Source of the DNA: Auricularia sp. M13
Taxonomy: Eukaryota; Basidiomycota; Agaricomycetes; Auriculariales; Auriculariaceae
NCBI GenBank assembly: GCA_037042915.1
Contig: CM073193.1
Span: 6,324,001-6,388,000, forward strand
Length of the DNA: 64,000 nucleotides
Direction: 5' to 3'
Positions 11,701 to 22,512 of this stretch are shown piece by piece. The notes beneath the pieces are model-generated. The model did no database searches, was not told the origin of the DNA, and saw nothing but the letters and a program-made list of their open reading frames with translations. Within the stretch, counting starts at the first letter, position 1. Each line of letters begins with the position of its first letter. A program made the position numbers and the translations under genes.

Positions 11701-12081
11701 GCTGGGCTGCAGGGCACCGTGCGGCCCACGCACTACATCGTCATTTATGACGAGCGTGCACCAGGCCTCGGCGCGGACGAGATACAGACCGGCATCCACG
11801 CGACTAGCTACCTTTACGCCCGTGCTACCAAGGCCGTCTCGCTTGTGCCGCCGGCCTACTATGCCGACGTTGTCTGCGAGCAGGCGAGGTACTGGATCCA
11901 AGGGTTCTTGAACCAGGCTCACGAGGGCTCCACGACGAGCGGCGGTCATGCTTCCGAGACCGGCAGCGCGCGCGCAAAGCGCAAGCGCGAGGAAGAAGAG
12001 GCTCAAGTATATGACGCGGCCCAGAAAATGTGGGGCCAAGGTTTGCATGAAAATTTGAAGAACAGTATGTTTTACTTGTAA
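8747..12081 (+). CDS. Argonaute (PAZ and PIWI domains, RGG-rich N-terminus)
   Basis: Core protein of RNA silencing: binds a small guide RNA and cleaves or represses matching RNA. Six exons (8747..9157, 9219..9565, 9616..10097, 10158..11242, 11294..11401, 11455..12081) give about 1019 aa with consistent phases. Residues 1-95 are Arg/Gly-rich (GRGRGQQRGGRGGRG), a segment that in other Argonautes carries methylarginines. The N domain begins at about 138 (GTPIVLRANFFPI). The PAZ region ends near YNIRLQHPDLPLVDVG, followed by the linker and MID. In PIWI the DVTHPGPG (Asp 734), the glutamate before GIAELAEMM (Glu 775), FRDGVSEG (Asp 807) and PPAYYADVVCEQARYW (Asp 949) give a complete D-E-D-D tetrad, so slicing is possible. 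The fourth residue is Asp rather than His. The C-terminus carries a lysine-rich insertion near 970. The start ATG opens the RGG segment directly. Confidence 0.95.
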
Positions 12082-13042
12082 TTGCTGCCCATCTGCGTCT
12101 CTCCCTAGCCCACGTCGATGCATGTACATAATTGTAGTTGTCTTCAGTATGTCGCCAGCGCTGTCTGTGATTCACGAATAATAGACAAGCGCCGGTAATG
12201 AATGCAGAGTTAACTGGATCATGAACGGTTCGACGTTCAATGTCCGCCTGAAACTCTCTCCTGAATTTGTAGCCTGAACTCCAAAGTCATGACCAGCATG
12301 TCGTATTGGCGCTGTCAGGCATATGCCTTGGGGGCCTCCCCAAGGCTATACTAGGCGATCTATCTGCCACCGCCCGTCGTAGGTATCCGCTTGAGCTTGA
12401 CTGGTGACGGCGGCATTCAGACGGTGACAACAGGGGTCTGATGACGGACTCTAAAAGCTTTACCTGCCAGCCAACCCCCGCCGCCTTGTCTGAAGCTCTG
12501 ATGCATGATGACCGGCTCTCAGCTGTACGTGCTCGGCTTTTATTAACTGCGTCCTTGGATGCTCATGTTGGCCGCCCAGTGACCCGCTGAGTAGTTATTC
12601 CACCATTGAATGGTTTTCTGCTGAACTACTTGTCGAGTGCGTGCAGTGATTGGACCAGGCTCCCTTCGACTGGTACGAAGGGGCAAGCAAGGACCATACA
12701 CATGCTTCCCAGGTGTCGAAAATGTGGCGCAGTACCCTTGTCGCCGCTCCTCACCTCTGGACCACCATTGATCAATCATTAACTCAAGTCGTCTCTCTCA
12801 TTCGACAGCCGTCAATTGGCTGATGACTTCGTCGGAACTGTCTGCGAGCCATTTTCGTGTCGGCCTCGCTGGCGCAGACTGCTGATAAAATAAAGGCCAA
12901 CATCACTCGCTTCGCGTCCTTGCGACTGAAATGGCGCTTGGAACCAGAGGAGGCGCATTTGACCTTGAAATGACCTCGTCTTCGTAGGCTCGATTGCCAG
13001 AACGGCATCATCTACTTTCCAGAAGACTGGGGTGGTGATCAT
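12082..13042. other. Intergenic region
   Basis: No supported gene lies between the Argonaute stop and the decayed F-box/LRR-like locus. Only short reading frames without family features are present. Confidence 0.5.
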
Positions 13043-13970
13043 ATGCGCCTTCTCGAGGAAGTCGCCCTTCGTTCATCCGTATTGCCCGACTCGGAGAACA
13101 TCGTCCCACTACCGCATTACACACCTTTCACGCGCAAATGGGCCTTTTCGATGGGGAATACTCAGATGCCCGTCGACTGGTCATCTTCTAGCTCCGATCT
13201 TCTTCCTCAAGGCGACGTGTCCAGAACTTTGCGAGACGTTCGGCTGATGATCTACTACGGCTAAGTCATCGATCTCTCAGACTACCTACATGGGGCGACT
13301 AAGAGCAGACTGCTCATCGAAACGGCGCTGGAGGTCGTGACATCCCTCTCTGTATTTGCCCATATTGAGCCTCATCTCTCGCGTCTTACAGTACTAATGC
13401 TTTCTGGCTTCCCAGTCCTGGCCTGCGTCCGCGCCGGCCTGACCCTACAATCTCTCTTGGAGCTCACGCACAGCGACAGAGCAGCATTCGAGTACAGCGA
13501 CGTTCGCATGGCGCAAAACTTGGAGCAGCCCCATCAGACTATCATTCGGCTTCCCAGCTTACGGTATCTCACATGCGACTTCACATGGACATGGTTCGAC
13601 GAGGAGGAGGGGAGCACGACTCTGAGACGTTCAACCCCGCAGAACTGTCACAATTCACTGCCGCTCATCCAGAGTCGTACATCTCTGGCAGCATTTCGTA
13701 CGAAGCGCCGCGGCTCGACACCCTGACGGTGATTGGGTACACGGAGAACACGCTGCGTTGGGTAGGGCTACATGCCCTGGCGACGCTCGCGATTTCTGTT
13801 TGCTGGAAACGCATGGTTTCGGATGCAAAGGTGCAGTTGGTACGAATAGCGCTGCGCGTCGGCGGGCAGTTTGTGATGTTAGCAACGTGCATCTTCTCAA
13901 CGTTCTGTCACAAGCGGTCAATCAAGTCGCACCCTCCATATATCGGCACAGGTGTGCAAGAAGATAATCG
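13043..13970 (+). pseudogene. Decayed F-box/leucine-rich-like locus
   Basis: Three plus-strand stretches look coding but are in different frames. They start around 13043 (LLEEVALRSSVLPDSENIV), 13337 (HIEPHLSRLTVLMLSGFPVL and LPSLRYLTCDF) and 13573 (PRLDTLTVIGYTENTLRWVG). The repeated L-x-x-L spacing resembles the LRR-like part of basidiomycete F-box proteins. A frame change falls near 13600-13640 inside a GGAGGAGGGG tract, and a stop at 13262 separates the first piece. I found no intron that restores one frame. A badly modelled multi-exon gene is the alternative. Confidence 0.3.
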
Positions 13971-13986
13971 CTATTCCAGACGCTGT

Positions 13987-15192
13987 TCAGCATGTGAAAA
14001 CGGCTACAGTACGATGAGCACTCAGGTGATGTGCAAGCTTGAAGATGGGGCTTACATGGTCCTGGGATCGTGTATGTTGTTTGGCCACTGTACAGATTGT
14101 ATGTGCTGAAAGTCTTTGAGGAACGAATGCATGCGGACCACCAACATCACATACATGCCGGGGTCGGATGACTTGTAAGCTACAATGGGAAGACTTGAGC
14201 TGCGACCGGGTGGTACGGTAACTCGTCGCGCACCTCCTGGAATGGATACAGTGGCCGGAGACTTACTTCCTCCTCCAGTTACTTGCAGGTTTCCGCACTC
14301 CATGTAGAGCTGGGCACTAGGGCAGCTTATAAGCCTTCAAAGGCTGACGATAACGGATTAGCGTTGCAGCACATACCCGGGGTAAGAGCTGGCCGCATGC
14401 AGCGCGATGATTTCGCCCTGCAGGTGCGTTTAATCGTGCTGCCATGATCTATATACCTGATCACGTACTCGAATGAGGTACTGACCCGCGGGAATGCAGC
14501 TCGGAATTGTGACCGTGAGCTTGCCGCCGTTAGCGATGAGATCGTCAACGCTTGGAGCATACATCAATCGGCCAGTTCAGACGACTTCCGGTCTGACAGA
14601 ACTTACGCCCATCGGCCGTTGCTGAGACCCGCATGGTAAACCGCAAGAAGAATCAGAACTTCGTCCGCATGTTGGCCAATTTTCTGTGAGACGCACTTTT
14701 GAACCAACCAGACGTAGGCGGTGTACCAGTTGCAGCGTTGGAGACTTTCGCCATGTAGACAAGAAGCGGACCCTTGTGAGAAGCGTCGATCACATCCTCT
14801 GGGCCGCTGGTCAAAGTGTGGCCCCAGCGGAGAGTAATCTTGGAGCCAGCAGCAACAGAGCACACGTTGGTCGAGATAGTGTTGAGATCGTTGGGCGGAC
14901 CGTTGCAGGTCATCGAGGAACTGGTCACATCCGTGATCGGACCATCGTAGCTCTGCGAGAGGATTACCGGTTTACCAGTCAGAATTATGGTCACGCTGAA
15001 ATGCCGACAACCTACAGGAAGCCTGCGGAAATGTGGTTAACTCTAGCCAAGGTGTCAGTGAAAACAAAGGCACACGTACCGAAGACAGTTGTGTAACCCG
15101 AAAGAGGTTCCGTTGGCTGCGTAGAGTTCGTCAAGAATCGTGTGCGCCATGGCTGCCGTTGCCAAGGCGAGGACAGAAAATATGGTCTTCAT
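13987..15192 (-). CDS. AA9 lytic polysaccharide monooxygenase (GH61)
   Basis: Copper enzyme that oxidatively cleaves cellulose or related glucans outside the cell. Ten exons on the minus strand: 15192..15080, 15022..15016, 14952..14697, 14640..14607, 14550..14469, 14417..14377, 14316..14234, 14179..14146, 14105..14056 and 14003..13987, giving about 238 aa with all phases consistent. A 16-residue signal peptide (MKTIFSVLALATAAMA) is followed by HTILDELY, placing His 17 as the copper-binding N-terminus. The second copper His is His 99 in DASHKGP; the axial Tyr is in QLYMEC; the protein ends with the family's TIPGPSVFTC. Exon 2 is only 7 nt (GCTTCCT), yet it restores the typical NCLRLPSYDGPI. 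The third intron (14641..14696) ends in GCGG where the family frame demands the acceptor, so it lacks a canonical AG; see findings. A TATA-like element lies 60 bp upstream. Confidence 0.9.
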
Positions 15193-15250
15193 GGCCAGAG
15201 CGAGTTGGTCCTCAGGAAGGGTTCAAGCGTTTTATCCTGGCGCGCTTGAG

Positions 15251-15258
15251 CTTTATAG
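15251..15258 (-). promoter_or_regulatory. TATA-box-like element of the AA9 gene
   Basis: CTATAAAG on the minus strand, about 60 bp before the ATG at 15192. Confidence 0.45.
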
Positions 15259-16004
15259 CTTCCAAATCTCGGAGTGTGCGGGGAAACAGCCTGCGGCTCC
15301 TACCACGGCAAGCAATTTGAGACTCATGACGCTCTGCAAGAATGCTATCTCTGACCATATTGGTGTCTTTCGAGGCAAAACATCGGGAGAAGTAAACCGG
15401 TTGCACCGACAAACCCACTTCAGTTGCACGGTGGCCTCAACGGTGCGCGCGTTGCTACATGAGGATCGCGAAGCCGTGCCTAACGAGCCGTCAGCAGATC
15501 GCTGATGCAAGTTTCCGAAATACCCTGCGAGTACTGTGCTGAGAGAGAACATACGGAGCACCTTGACCACTGTTTTGTGACGTGTCGAAGAAGACGGCGT
15601 TACCGACTTCGCGACAATAGTTTGATAGATCGGAGTGGAGTAAATTTCCGCCAGATCAATGCTGAGTTACGATGGCATGTAACGCAAGGAGGAGGTGCTA
15701 GAGAAGCTTTATCGCTACGGCGGGAGCGGGGGATATGTATGCTGTTGAGAGCGATGATTCATTGAGAAATCACCGAAGCCGCAGGATACCAAACAACGAT
15801 TATCAATCTGTCCGTTTGCCCGCGCTCTGGACGTCTGGGAGTCAGGGCACAATCACTGAAGGCAAGTGGATGAGTCATTATCGACAAAGTGAGACTGCGT
15901 AAAAGATTAGTTATCGTGTTACAAATGCAAAGTGAGCACAATAAAAGCGTCCATACCGGATAGAAAGGCTCTTAGTTGCACTTGCAGCCATACATATAAC
16001 TTCC
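15259..16004. other. Intergenic region between divergent genes
   Basis: Upstream region of the AA9 gene (minus) and the NmrA-like gene (plus). No further gene is supported. Confidence 0.5.
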
Positions 16005-16940
16005 ATGACTGCATCGTCCTCTTATCTTGTTACGGGAGCGACTGGAAACCAAGGCGGCTCAGTCGCTCGAGAGCTGCTTGGAGCCGGGCAGCGTGTTCAC
16101 GCTCTTGTGCGCGATCCGACGAAACCTCAGGCGAAAGAGCTACAGTCACTCGGCGCTGTTCTGTTCGTAGGAGACTACGACAACGCGGAGGCTATCAAAC
16201 AGGCGGCCAAGGGCGTCAAGGGCGTCTTCATCCTTCCAATACCCTCGCCTGATCCGGAGGGCGAGGCAACGCAGGTGCGGCGTTGCGTCGATGCGGCGCT
16301 CGCTGCGGGAACGGTCGAGTCTCTGGTCCTCAGTTCCGCAGTCCATGCAGAGAAGCACGCGCAATGGCTCGCGGAGACGCCCGACTATCCGATGAAGCAA
16401 TATTATCACGCAAAGTCATCCGCTGAGGAAGCTGTGCGCACGAGCGGCATCAAGCACTGGACCATCTTTCGGGCGCCGTACCTCGACCAGAATTTTGTAC
16501 TCCCCCACTCCGCTTACCAATACCCGAAGCTGCACTCTGAGCGCAAGCTCACGACGGCCCTCAGACGCGATCTCCCACTCGCACACCTCGACGCGCACGA
16601 TATCGGACGCTGGGCGACCGCCGCGTTTCTGAACCCTACCAAGTTCGCGGGGAAGGCGTTCTTGTTGGCCGCCGAGAATATCACGATGGAGCAAATCGTG
16701 GCCAAGCTCGGCAAGATCGCTGGCGGAGAAATTACGGCCGAGTTCCTCGAGCCCGACGAGCTGGTGAAGGATACGACTAACCCGTTGGCGCCGAGACTGG
16801 CCGCAATCGCCTCGTGGTTCAACAAGGTCGGTTGTGAGATTTCCGACGCGGAACTCGCAGAGCTGAAAAGCTATGGGATCCCCTTGACGTCGTTTGACGA
16901 GTTTTTGGAGAAGAACAAGGACGCCGCATTCGCGGTCTAA
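16005..16940 (+). CDS. NmrA-like/HSCARG-type NAD(P)-binding protein
   Basis: Atypical short-chain dehydrogenase of the NmrA family. Members bind NAD(P) and act as redox sensors or reductases. One exon, 311 aa, unusual in this intron-rich window. The dinucleotide motif VTGATGNQGGSVARELL lies at residues 9-25, followed by VHALVRDPTKPQA and the second strand LGAVLFVGDYDN. Further family marks are GVFILPIP, VESLVLSSAVHAEKHA and WTIFRAPYLDQNF, and the C-terminal substrate-side region GKAFLLAAENITMEQIV. The length is normal for the family. A decayed relative is found at 45529..46411. The physiological substrate cannot be told from sequence. Confidence 0.88.
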   Translation: MTASSSYLVTGATGNQGGSVARELLGAGQRVHALVRDPTKPQAKELQSLGAVLFVGDYDNAEAIKQAAKGVKGVFILPIPSPDPEGEATQVRRCVDAALAAGTVESLVLSSAVHAEKHAQWLAETPDYPMKQYYHAKSSAEEAVRTSGIKHWTIFRAPYLDQNFVLPHSAYQYPKLHSERKLTTALRRDLPLAHLDAHDIGRWATAAFLNPTKFAGKAFLLAAENITMEQIVAKLGKIAGGEITAEFLEPDELVKDTTNPLAPRLAAIASWFNKVGCEISDAELAELKSYGIPLTSFDEFLEKNKDAAFAV

Positions 16941-17169
16941 TTGTGTGCAGATGATGTACGATACTGATAGCGTGCGAAGTCCGAAAGAGAGAGACTGCTA
17001 TGTTACAGCTTCGTGCAAGATGAGATGTCCGGGCTGCCGCAGAAAGATAAAAAGGTTCCACGCAGCATCGAGCAATAGCCAGGCGGTTTCCAGATTGCGA
17101 GAGCATGGTGTGCACATATCGACAGCACATAGCCAAGCAATGGTCAGAGAGGCGCCTCAAAAGCCCGGC

Positions 17170-18044
17170 CTACGATAATAAATCGTCGATGAACTCCTGC
17201 ATCGCAGCCTGGGACGAATCGTCTTTCTTTGTTGTCAGATCCGGTACCAGTGGAGGCGGCACTAAAGCACATTGATCAAGGCATTCGTCATTTTAAAAGG
17301 AAGGTCTACGCACTTGAGGGTTCATGTTTCTTCCCTGGTCGACTAGACTTGAGCGGTTTGGGGGCAGCCGCTTGTTTCTTCAAGCGTGCCTTCAAATCTA
17401 GTGGAAAGGGTCACAATATGCTGTTCTTTCACAAATGCGAGCTTACCTGAAAGTGCCTCCGCTTCTGCTTTATCGCGAGCCATCTGGTCCAAGCCAGCAT
17501 CCCATTCGATAACCACAGTTTTACCCTTCTTGGAATTCGCATCCTCCGCAGCTGGTCTTCGAGCTGAAGACTTGGACTTTGCAAGAATGGACGAATCGAC
17601 ATCGGAGTCATCGTCATACTTCCGCGAAGCTGGCTGCGTTGTTTCGCGTTCAGCTATTGCCAGCTGCTTCGCTGTGAGGGCGGAGAGGTCGACTTCAGGT
17701 TCAGGTTCTGCCTCAGCTTCAACTGCCCAACCGTGAAATCAGACGAAGATGGCATGCACATAGACAACGGTCGTACGGTGTGGATCTGGTTCTGGTTCTC
17801 TGTAGCGATCTTCGTTGCTAGTCAGAGCGCGTCTGGAATATCTTGCACGTTCGGCGCGTTCCTCCTCGCTGTCGACTTCCTCGTCTTCGTCGCCGCCGCC
17901 GGCATCTTGCTTGCGGAAGTCTGCGCGTAACGCGGGACCGCGCTTGCCCCGTGCACGCAGATACTTTCCCAAGCCACCGCGGTTGCCTCGTCCTCGTCCG
18001 CGGCCCCTTGTGGTGGATGAGCTTGCTGAGTCGTGACCGTCCAT
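17170..18044 (-). CDS. RGG-rich acidic protein of unknown function
   Basis: Four exons (18044..17777, 17722..17447, 17397..17314, 17261..17170) join in frame to about 239 aa. The N-terminus has RGRGRGRGNRGGLGKYLRARG, an RGG-type RNA-binding-like segment. Then come an acidic stretch (DEDEEVDSEEE), a run rich in Glu-Pro, the segment DLSALTAKQLAIAERE, and a conserved-looking TVVIEWDAGLDQMARDKAEA. It ends QEFIDDLLS. The clean splice phases and charged, low-complexity design argue for a real gene. I recognise no named family; a role with RNA is only suggested by the RGG segment. Confidence 0.68.
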
Positions 18045-19559
18045 TTGTGGCTGATGTAATGCAAATGATGAGCTATAAGTTTCGCATTAGCTCAACATTG
18101 ACTAGCGCATACCACAGTCGGGATGGCGTTTAAACAGATAGTCAATTACAGTGTGCAAATGTGCAGGAAAGAGAGTAACCGCACCCGGTCGGAGCGGACC
18201 GAACTGTAACCGCTCTTGTCCTCCTCGACCAACATCGAGACGACGACTCATTGCAATGCTACCTTTCAATACTGCCCGAGCTCAGTCCGATGCTATGCGC
18301 CGATGCAACTGAGTTTTAAGGCATGTCCGACCGCGATTACGCCCATTTCCGATGATTCGCACGGAAAAACGAAGTTCACGCCTGAAGCGTGGTCACACCC
18401 ATTGACTGTGCTAGCGGCTCACATTCCCTGAAACTGTGTACCCCGTTCTCTGGCGGCCTTTGGGATGTTCGAAGTCACCCTGGTGTCACTTCCGAGGAAT
18501 TCGTCGCTCGTCTTACGGGACTTGAATTCCGCGCAGTTTGCGGCGGCCTTCGGGCTGCGATGAAGGCTCGCAAAGATTCCCGCGGAACGTGCGGTTGCGG
18601 CCACTCTTGCGCCCTCTCGGCTGTCGCGACGCAAAGCCGTATAACCCGCACGTTCACGTATGAGCCGCTATAAAGAGCAATGCCGCCTTCGAAGATTGTA
18701 GTTTCATATCGTCCTCGTGATGATGCAAAACACTGTCGTTGCATTCCAGGAGCATAGCACACACCTCTCTGCCATGCGGTACCTGACGGGTAGGTCCATG
18801 TTCGATTCGCGGAACGCTGCTGAAGAGAACACCAGCAGCAGGTCTTATGGTCGTTCTGCACGACTATATCGCATCATTTCCAAAAGAGCTAGACCTCATA
18901 TGGCGGGGCCGCAAAGGATGTGAACGCGTTCTTTTCCTCGTTCACCGCCACCTCAGCGTTGCTGGTCTCATATGCGCTGCGCAAAGTTGGTCTGTCCTGC
19001 CTATCACGAGGTTTCTAGCTCATAGATCATCGCAGTGACAGCGGGTTTCACGGAAATGTCGGATCTAGTACGTGCAGACTGCCGGTGATGCCCTCCAGTA
19101 CATTGACCAAGGTAATCTAGGCGTAAAACCGATATCCTTCGTCTTTCCCACAATTTCCTCATGGCCTTCAGATGCCACAGCCTATTTGGATGCATCGGAG
19201 CCTTGATGATGATCAGTATCTGTTGTGCAGACGGTGCGTCTAGTTGTTGCTACCCAAATCTCATTCAATGACGTAGACCAGCCTTGGTCTCACTGGAGGT
19301 CTGGATTCTTTGGGATTTTAATTCGAAGTTCGGACGCGTAGATATCTCATCATTTACAGCTGGTGTTCGTCTGATCAAGTGTGCCAGTTGATATCTATCC
19401 CATACACATTACAGTGCTCGGCAACAGTGATTTGTGCGTCGTTGACCTTGAAATCATCTTTTGGTGGGGGACTTCTGCAATTAGGCCCAGTCTAATGATG
19501 TGCTCACACTCGTTCCAGATGGCGCCCTTTCCTACGATTTTTACTCGAATTCTTGCGTC
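18045..19559. other. Intergenic region
   Basis: No supported gene. The region just upstream of 18044 contains the promoter of the RGG-rich gene. Other reading frames are short and without motifs. Confidence 0.45.
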
Positions 19560-20200
19560 TTCCTTTTGTCTCCTCGCGCTTACATCGGATGTTGGGCGTC
19601 TGGGGCAAGCGTCTTCCAGCATACATACGCCTCCGCAAACTGACAAGCTCCTCGAAGATGGCCTTCGAGATAATTATCCTCGTCTCGATTCTCTGCAATA
19701 TTCTCCACAAGCCGCGCGCGTTCGATATTTCCATCTGCAGGCTTCTCTTTCGAGACTCATGTCACCTAATGGTATGTCGGTGGTACGTGCCTGTGAAGGG
19801 ACTAACACCTCCCTCCAGGTCATATTAGGTCCCGCGCTTCCGAATTGTCCAATTACCCATACTAACTATAATCCCGCATCAGTAGGTCTCAGATTGATCA
19901 ACCTGGTCTTAACAACTCTGCGAGATCCGGCTACGTTCTTCATACCTGCCTTGTATGTCAGACGGCAATGACGATGGCGAAATACTGATGACCGAAACCA
20001 GCCTTACATGGGCCCTCGTCTCAGTTCTCGTGAACAGATTTGTTCTTGGCCAGTCGCGTGCACGCCGTCGTTGGACGAATCTTGTCACAGCACGGGATCT
20101 GACCGATGTGGAGGCGACAACGCCCGTTTCAGCTGAGGGTGAAAAATACTACAAAGTATCTGTAGAGATTTTCAAAGGTGTCGATATTGCCATAGTGTAA
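19560..20200 (+). pseudogene. Remnant of a DUF6533/DUF6534-type serpentine membrane protein
   Basis: Three membrane-like pieces occur in the order expected for the C-terminal half of these basidiomycete proteins. The first is MAFEIIILVSILCNILHKPR then DISICRLLFRDSCHLM (from 19658). The second is LRLINLVLTTLRDPATFFIPAL (about 19882-19950). The third is LTWALVSVLVNRFVLGQSRARRRW with a polar tail ending at 20200. Plausible donors (GTATGT near 19772 and 19952) and acceptors lie between them, so part of it may still be spliced. The N-terminal helices are not found upstream, so I call it a fragment. An intact relative is encoded at 25081..26390. Confidence 0.45.
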
Positions 20201-20332
20201 CAATGGGAATCAACGCTGAGAATTGCGGGTGATCGCAAAAAAGAGTCTAACAGCTGATGTGCATCCGATCGCGAGGCTCAGCGCGTCTCGGAAACAGCCT
20301 TCGCACGCCTGCATGCGTCGACGTCGAACATC

Positions 20333-22101
20333 ATGACTACGCTGCCGAATCCGACGCCTTCAGCAGAACAGGACGACTCCCTGGAACTGGACAGACCGTG
20401 CTCAGAGCACGCTGCGGCCTTTCTGGCCAAAACGTCGCCGAATGAACGGTTCACGCTGGCGCTTACGAACGTTTTACCTCGCTTGAACGAAGCTGGCAAG
20501 CCAGCTGAAAAGATTTTGGCAGCTTATCTGCTGCATTCTATGTACCATACGGTCGATATCGAGCTCAATCCGTTCCGTGGCGCCCTAGCCGAGGCATTTG
20601 CGAGAGAACAGGCTGCCGGCGCTCACCACCAGCTCGTATGGGTGCTGTGGAAGATCGTACGCGGCCAAGGACAAGATGTCAGTCAATCAGAGCTTTCAGT
20701 TCGTTGGCTTAAGGCTCATTGATATGTAGCTGGCAGAACTGTCGCCTAACCAGCTCGCCACATCGCCCCTCGCCGACGAATGCCACCCAACTCAGCTTCG
20801 CATTTCGAACCAACCACCCAGGGCATCGACGAACGCTCGGAGTCGTCCGCCAATGGGCACGCCACTCATGTCTGATGAAGTCGGCTTGACGCACAGCACC
20901 AGCCTGGTCGACCCGGATGACTCGTTCGTAGCCGAGCATAATGAGCCTCGGATACACGATGCCGTTGGTGTCATAGGCTCTGGAAAGGCTCTTGTCGAAC
21001 GACCAAGCTCTGTTGCAACAACCAGGCCTGAGGACACTCCTGTAGCGCAACCGACGAACGACGTCGCCGGACTGATGCTGCCTGGTCTCGTGTCTCCTCC
21101 GCAAAATGATGACCAAGAAAGGCAGGTCAAGACATATGCGAGTGCGTTGGAACTGCTGGCGAGTGCATGCTGTCGCGTGCTCAATCTGGCTGAGCAACGA
21201 GTAAGTTGTCCTCTTCATCCTGCACCATCGTTCGCCGTCTAACGCATAACAGACACTGAAACCACTACTTCCTAACTTCGCTTATCCTGTCCCCGTTTTG
21301 TCGCCATCGGACCTCTCGTCGCTCATCGCCTACAATCCTGCTGTCGCTGCTTCGTACCTGTCCTGCATAATTTCTCGTTCTTCTGCATTGACCATCGACC
21401 CAGCGACTGACTCTTCGCTATGGCTCGCCGTGACTACTCGCCTCCCACCCACGCTCGCCAGCTTTGACTTTTTTGGACGAATGCTCCGCGATGAATCGCC
21501 TGTTGTCAAATCATCGGCTGTCGAAACGCCGCTGGCATCGGGCTTCATGTCTTTGGGCAGCGCATCTGCTGTCGCAAGCTCGCATAACGGCCAGGTCGAT
21601 CTCTTACCCGCTGGTTTACTTTCTCCTGATCTTGCACCGCCGCCTTCGACGTCCCGCGCGGCAGCATCTGCCGCCCCGTCAGGCTCCAATACGGCGACCG
21701 CATCTGGATACGGTCTGGGCTTTGGTGGACAGGGCTCGTCGAAGCGGACGCAGACCGTGTCGGACGTAGTGCGTGACACGGCCCTTGGCGCGTTCGTCAG
21801 CGGCTGTATTGCCTGGGTCGAGAATGCGGAACAAGAGGAACGCGAGGGATTGGTGGCGGACGATCGTGTTCTGCGTGGCATTCAAGGGGTGCGCGCGTCG
21901 TGTCGCATCGTGTTTCCATCATCCTCACGCATCCTTCCATAACAGCTGTGCCGCTTCTTCTCATCGCTGCTCAAACTGCAACTCATCGACCCACGAAGCG
22001 ACGCAGACACGGCCGAGATGGCGTCTTTTGCTCTCGCCCATTCCAGATTTGAGGATGCTCTCGGCGTTTATCGTTTGCTCGCGAGCGCGCGTAGTGGCTG
22101 A
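20333..22101 (+). CDS. CCR4-NOT transcription complex subunit 11 (CNOT11-like)
   Basis: Subunit of the CCR4-NOT deadenylase complex, where CNOT11 binds the N-terminal part of the NOT1 scaffold. Four exons, 20333..20677, 20730..21200, 21253..21888 and 21946..22101, give about 535 aa with introns of 52-57 nt. The N-terminal half has the family pattern AEKILAAYLLHSMYHTVDIELNPF. The C-terminal half has LSSLIAYNPAVAASYLSCII, a helical stretch with FDFFGRMLRD, and ends LCRFFSSLLKLQLID then SRFEDALGVYRLLASAR, matching the CNOT11 C-terminal domain. The centre (about residues 150-260) and a Ser/Ala/Gly insert near 390-430 are low-complexity. Start at the first ATG of the exon. Confidence 0.85.
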
Positions 22102-22512
22102 ATCTGTACTTTTGTCTTCTGTGCTCTGACTGTCTCTCGCACGTTCTCGCTTTGCTACCATGACTGCTGCAACTGAACCTGTGCAACCAATTTCCGTTAC
22201 TGCACCTCTCCCTGTTGTCTTCTTTGCGCTTTCGAAGCGCGGATAATGAAGCTTTTCTGTTATCCTGGGACTGGCCTCTTCTCATTGAGTCGTAAACGTA
22301 TGGAGGATTGCGTCCATTACTGAAAGAATGCTGGAAGGTCATTGCTAAGTTCGTACCAGCATTATAGCACTGTCAGCTGCACCGATTACTAATCATGCTG
22401 CGGTCGAACCGTGCGGACGAACCGTGCGGACGAACCTAACGGGTGTTGACTAAGCATTACATTTATATTTCGCGCAGGACCTTGAGCCTCCCATAGCACA
22501 GACTTGGACGCC
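22102..22512. other. Intergenic region
   Basis: A 411-bp gap. It contains two adjacent copies of a 10-bp word (CGTGCGGACG) near 22410-22435 but no gene. Confidence 0.4.
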
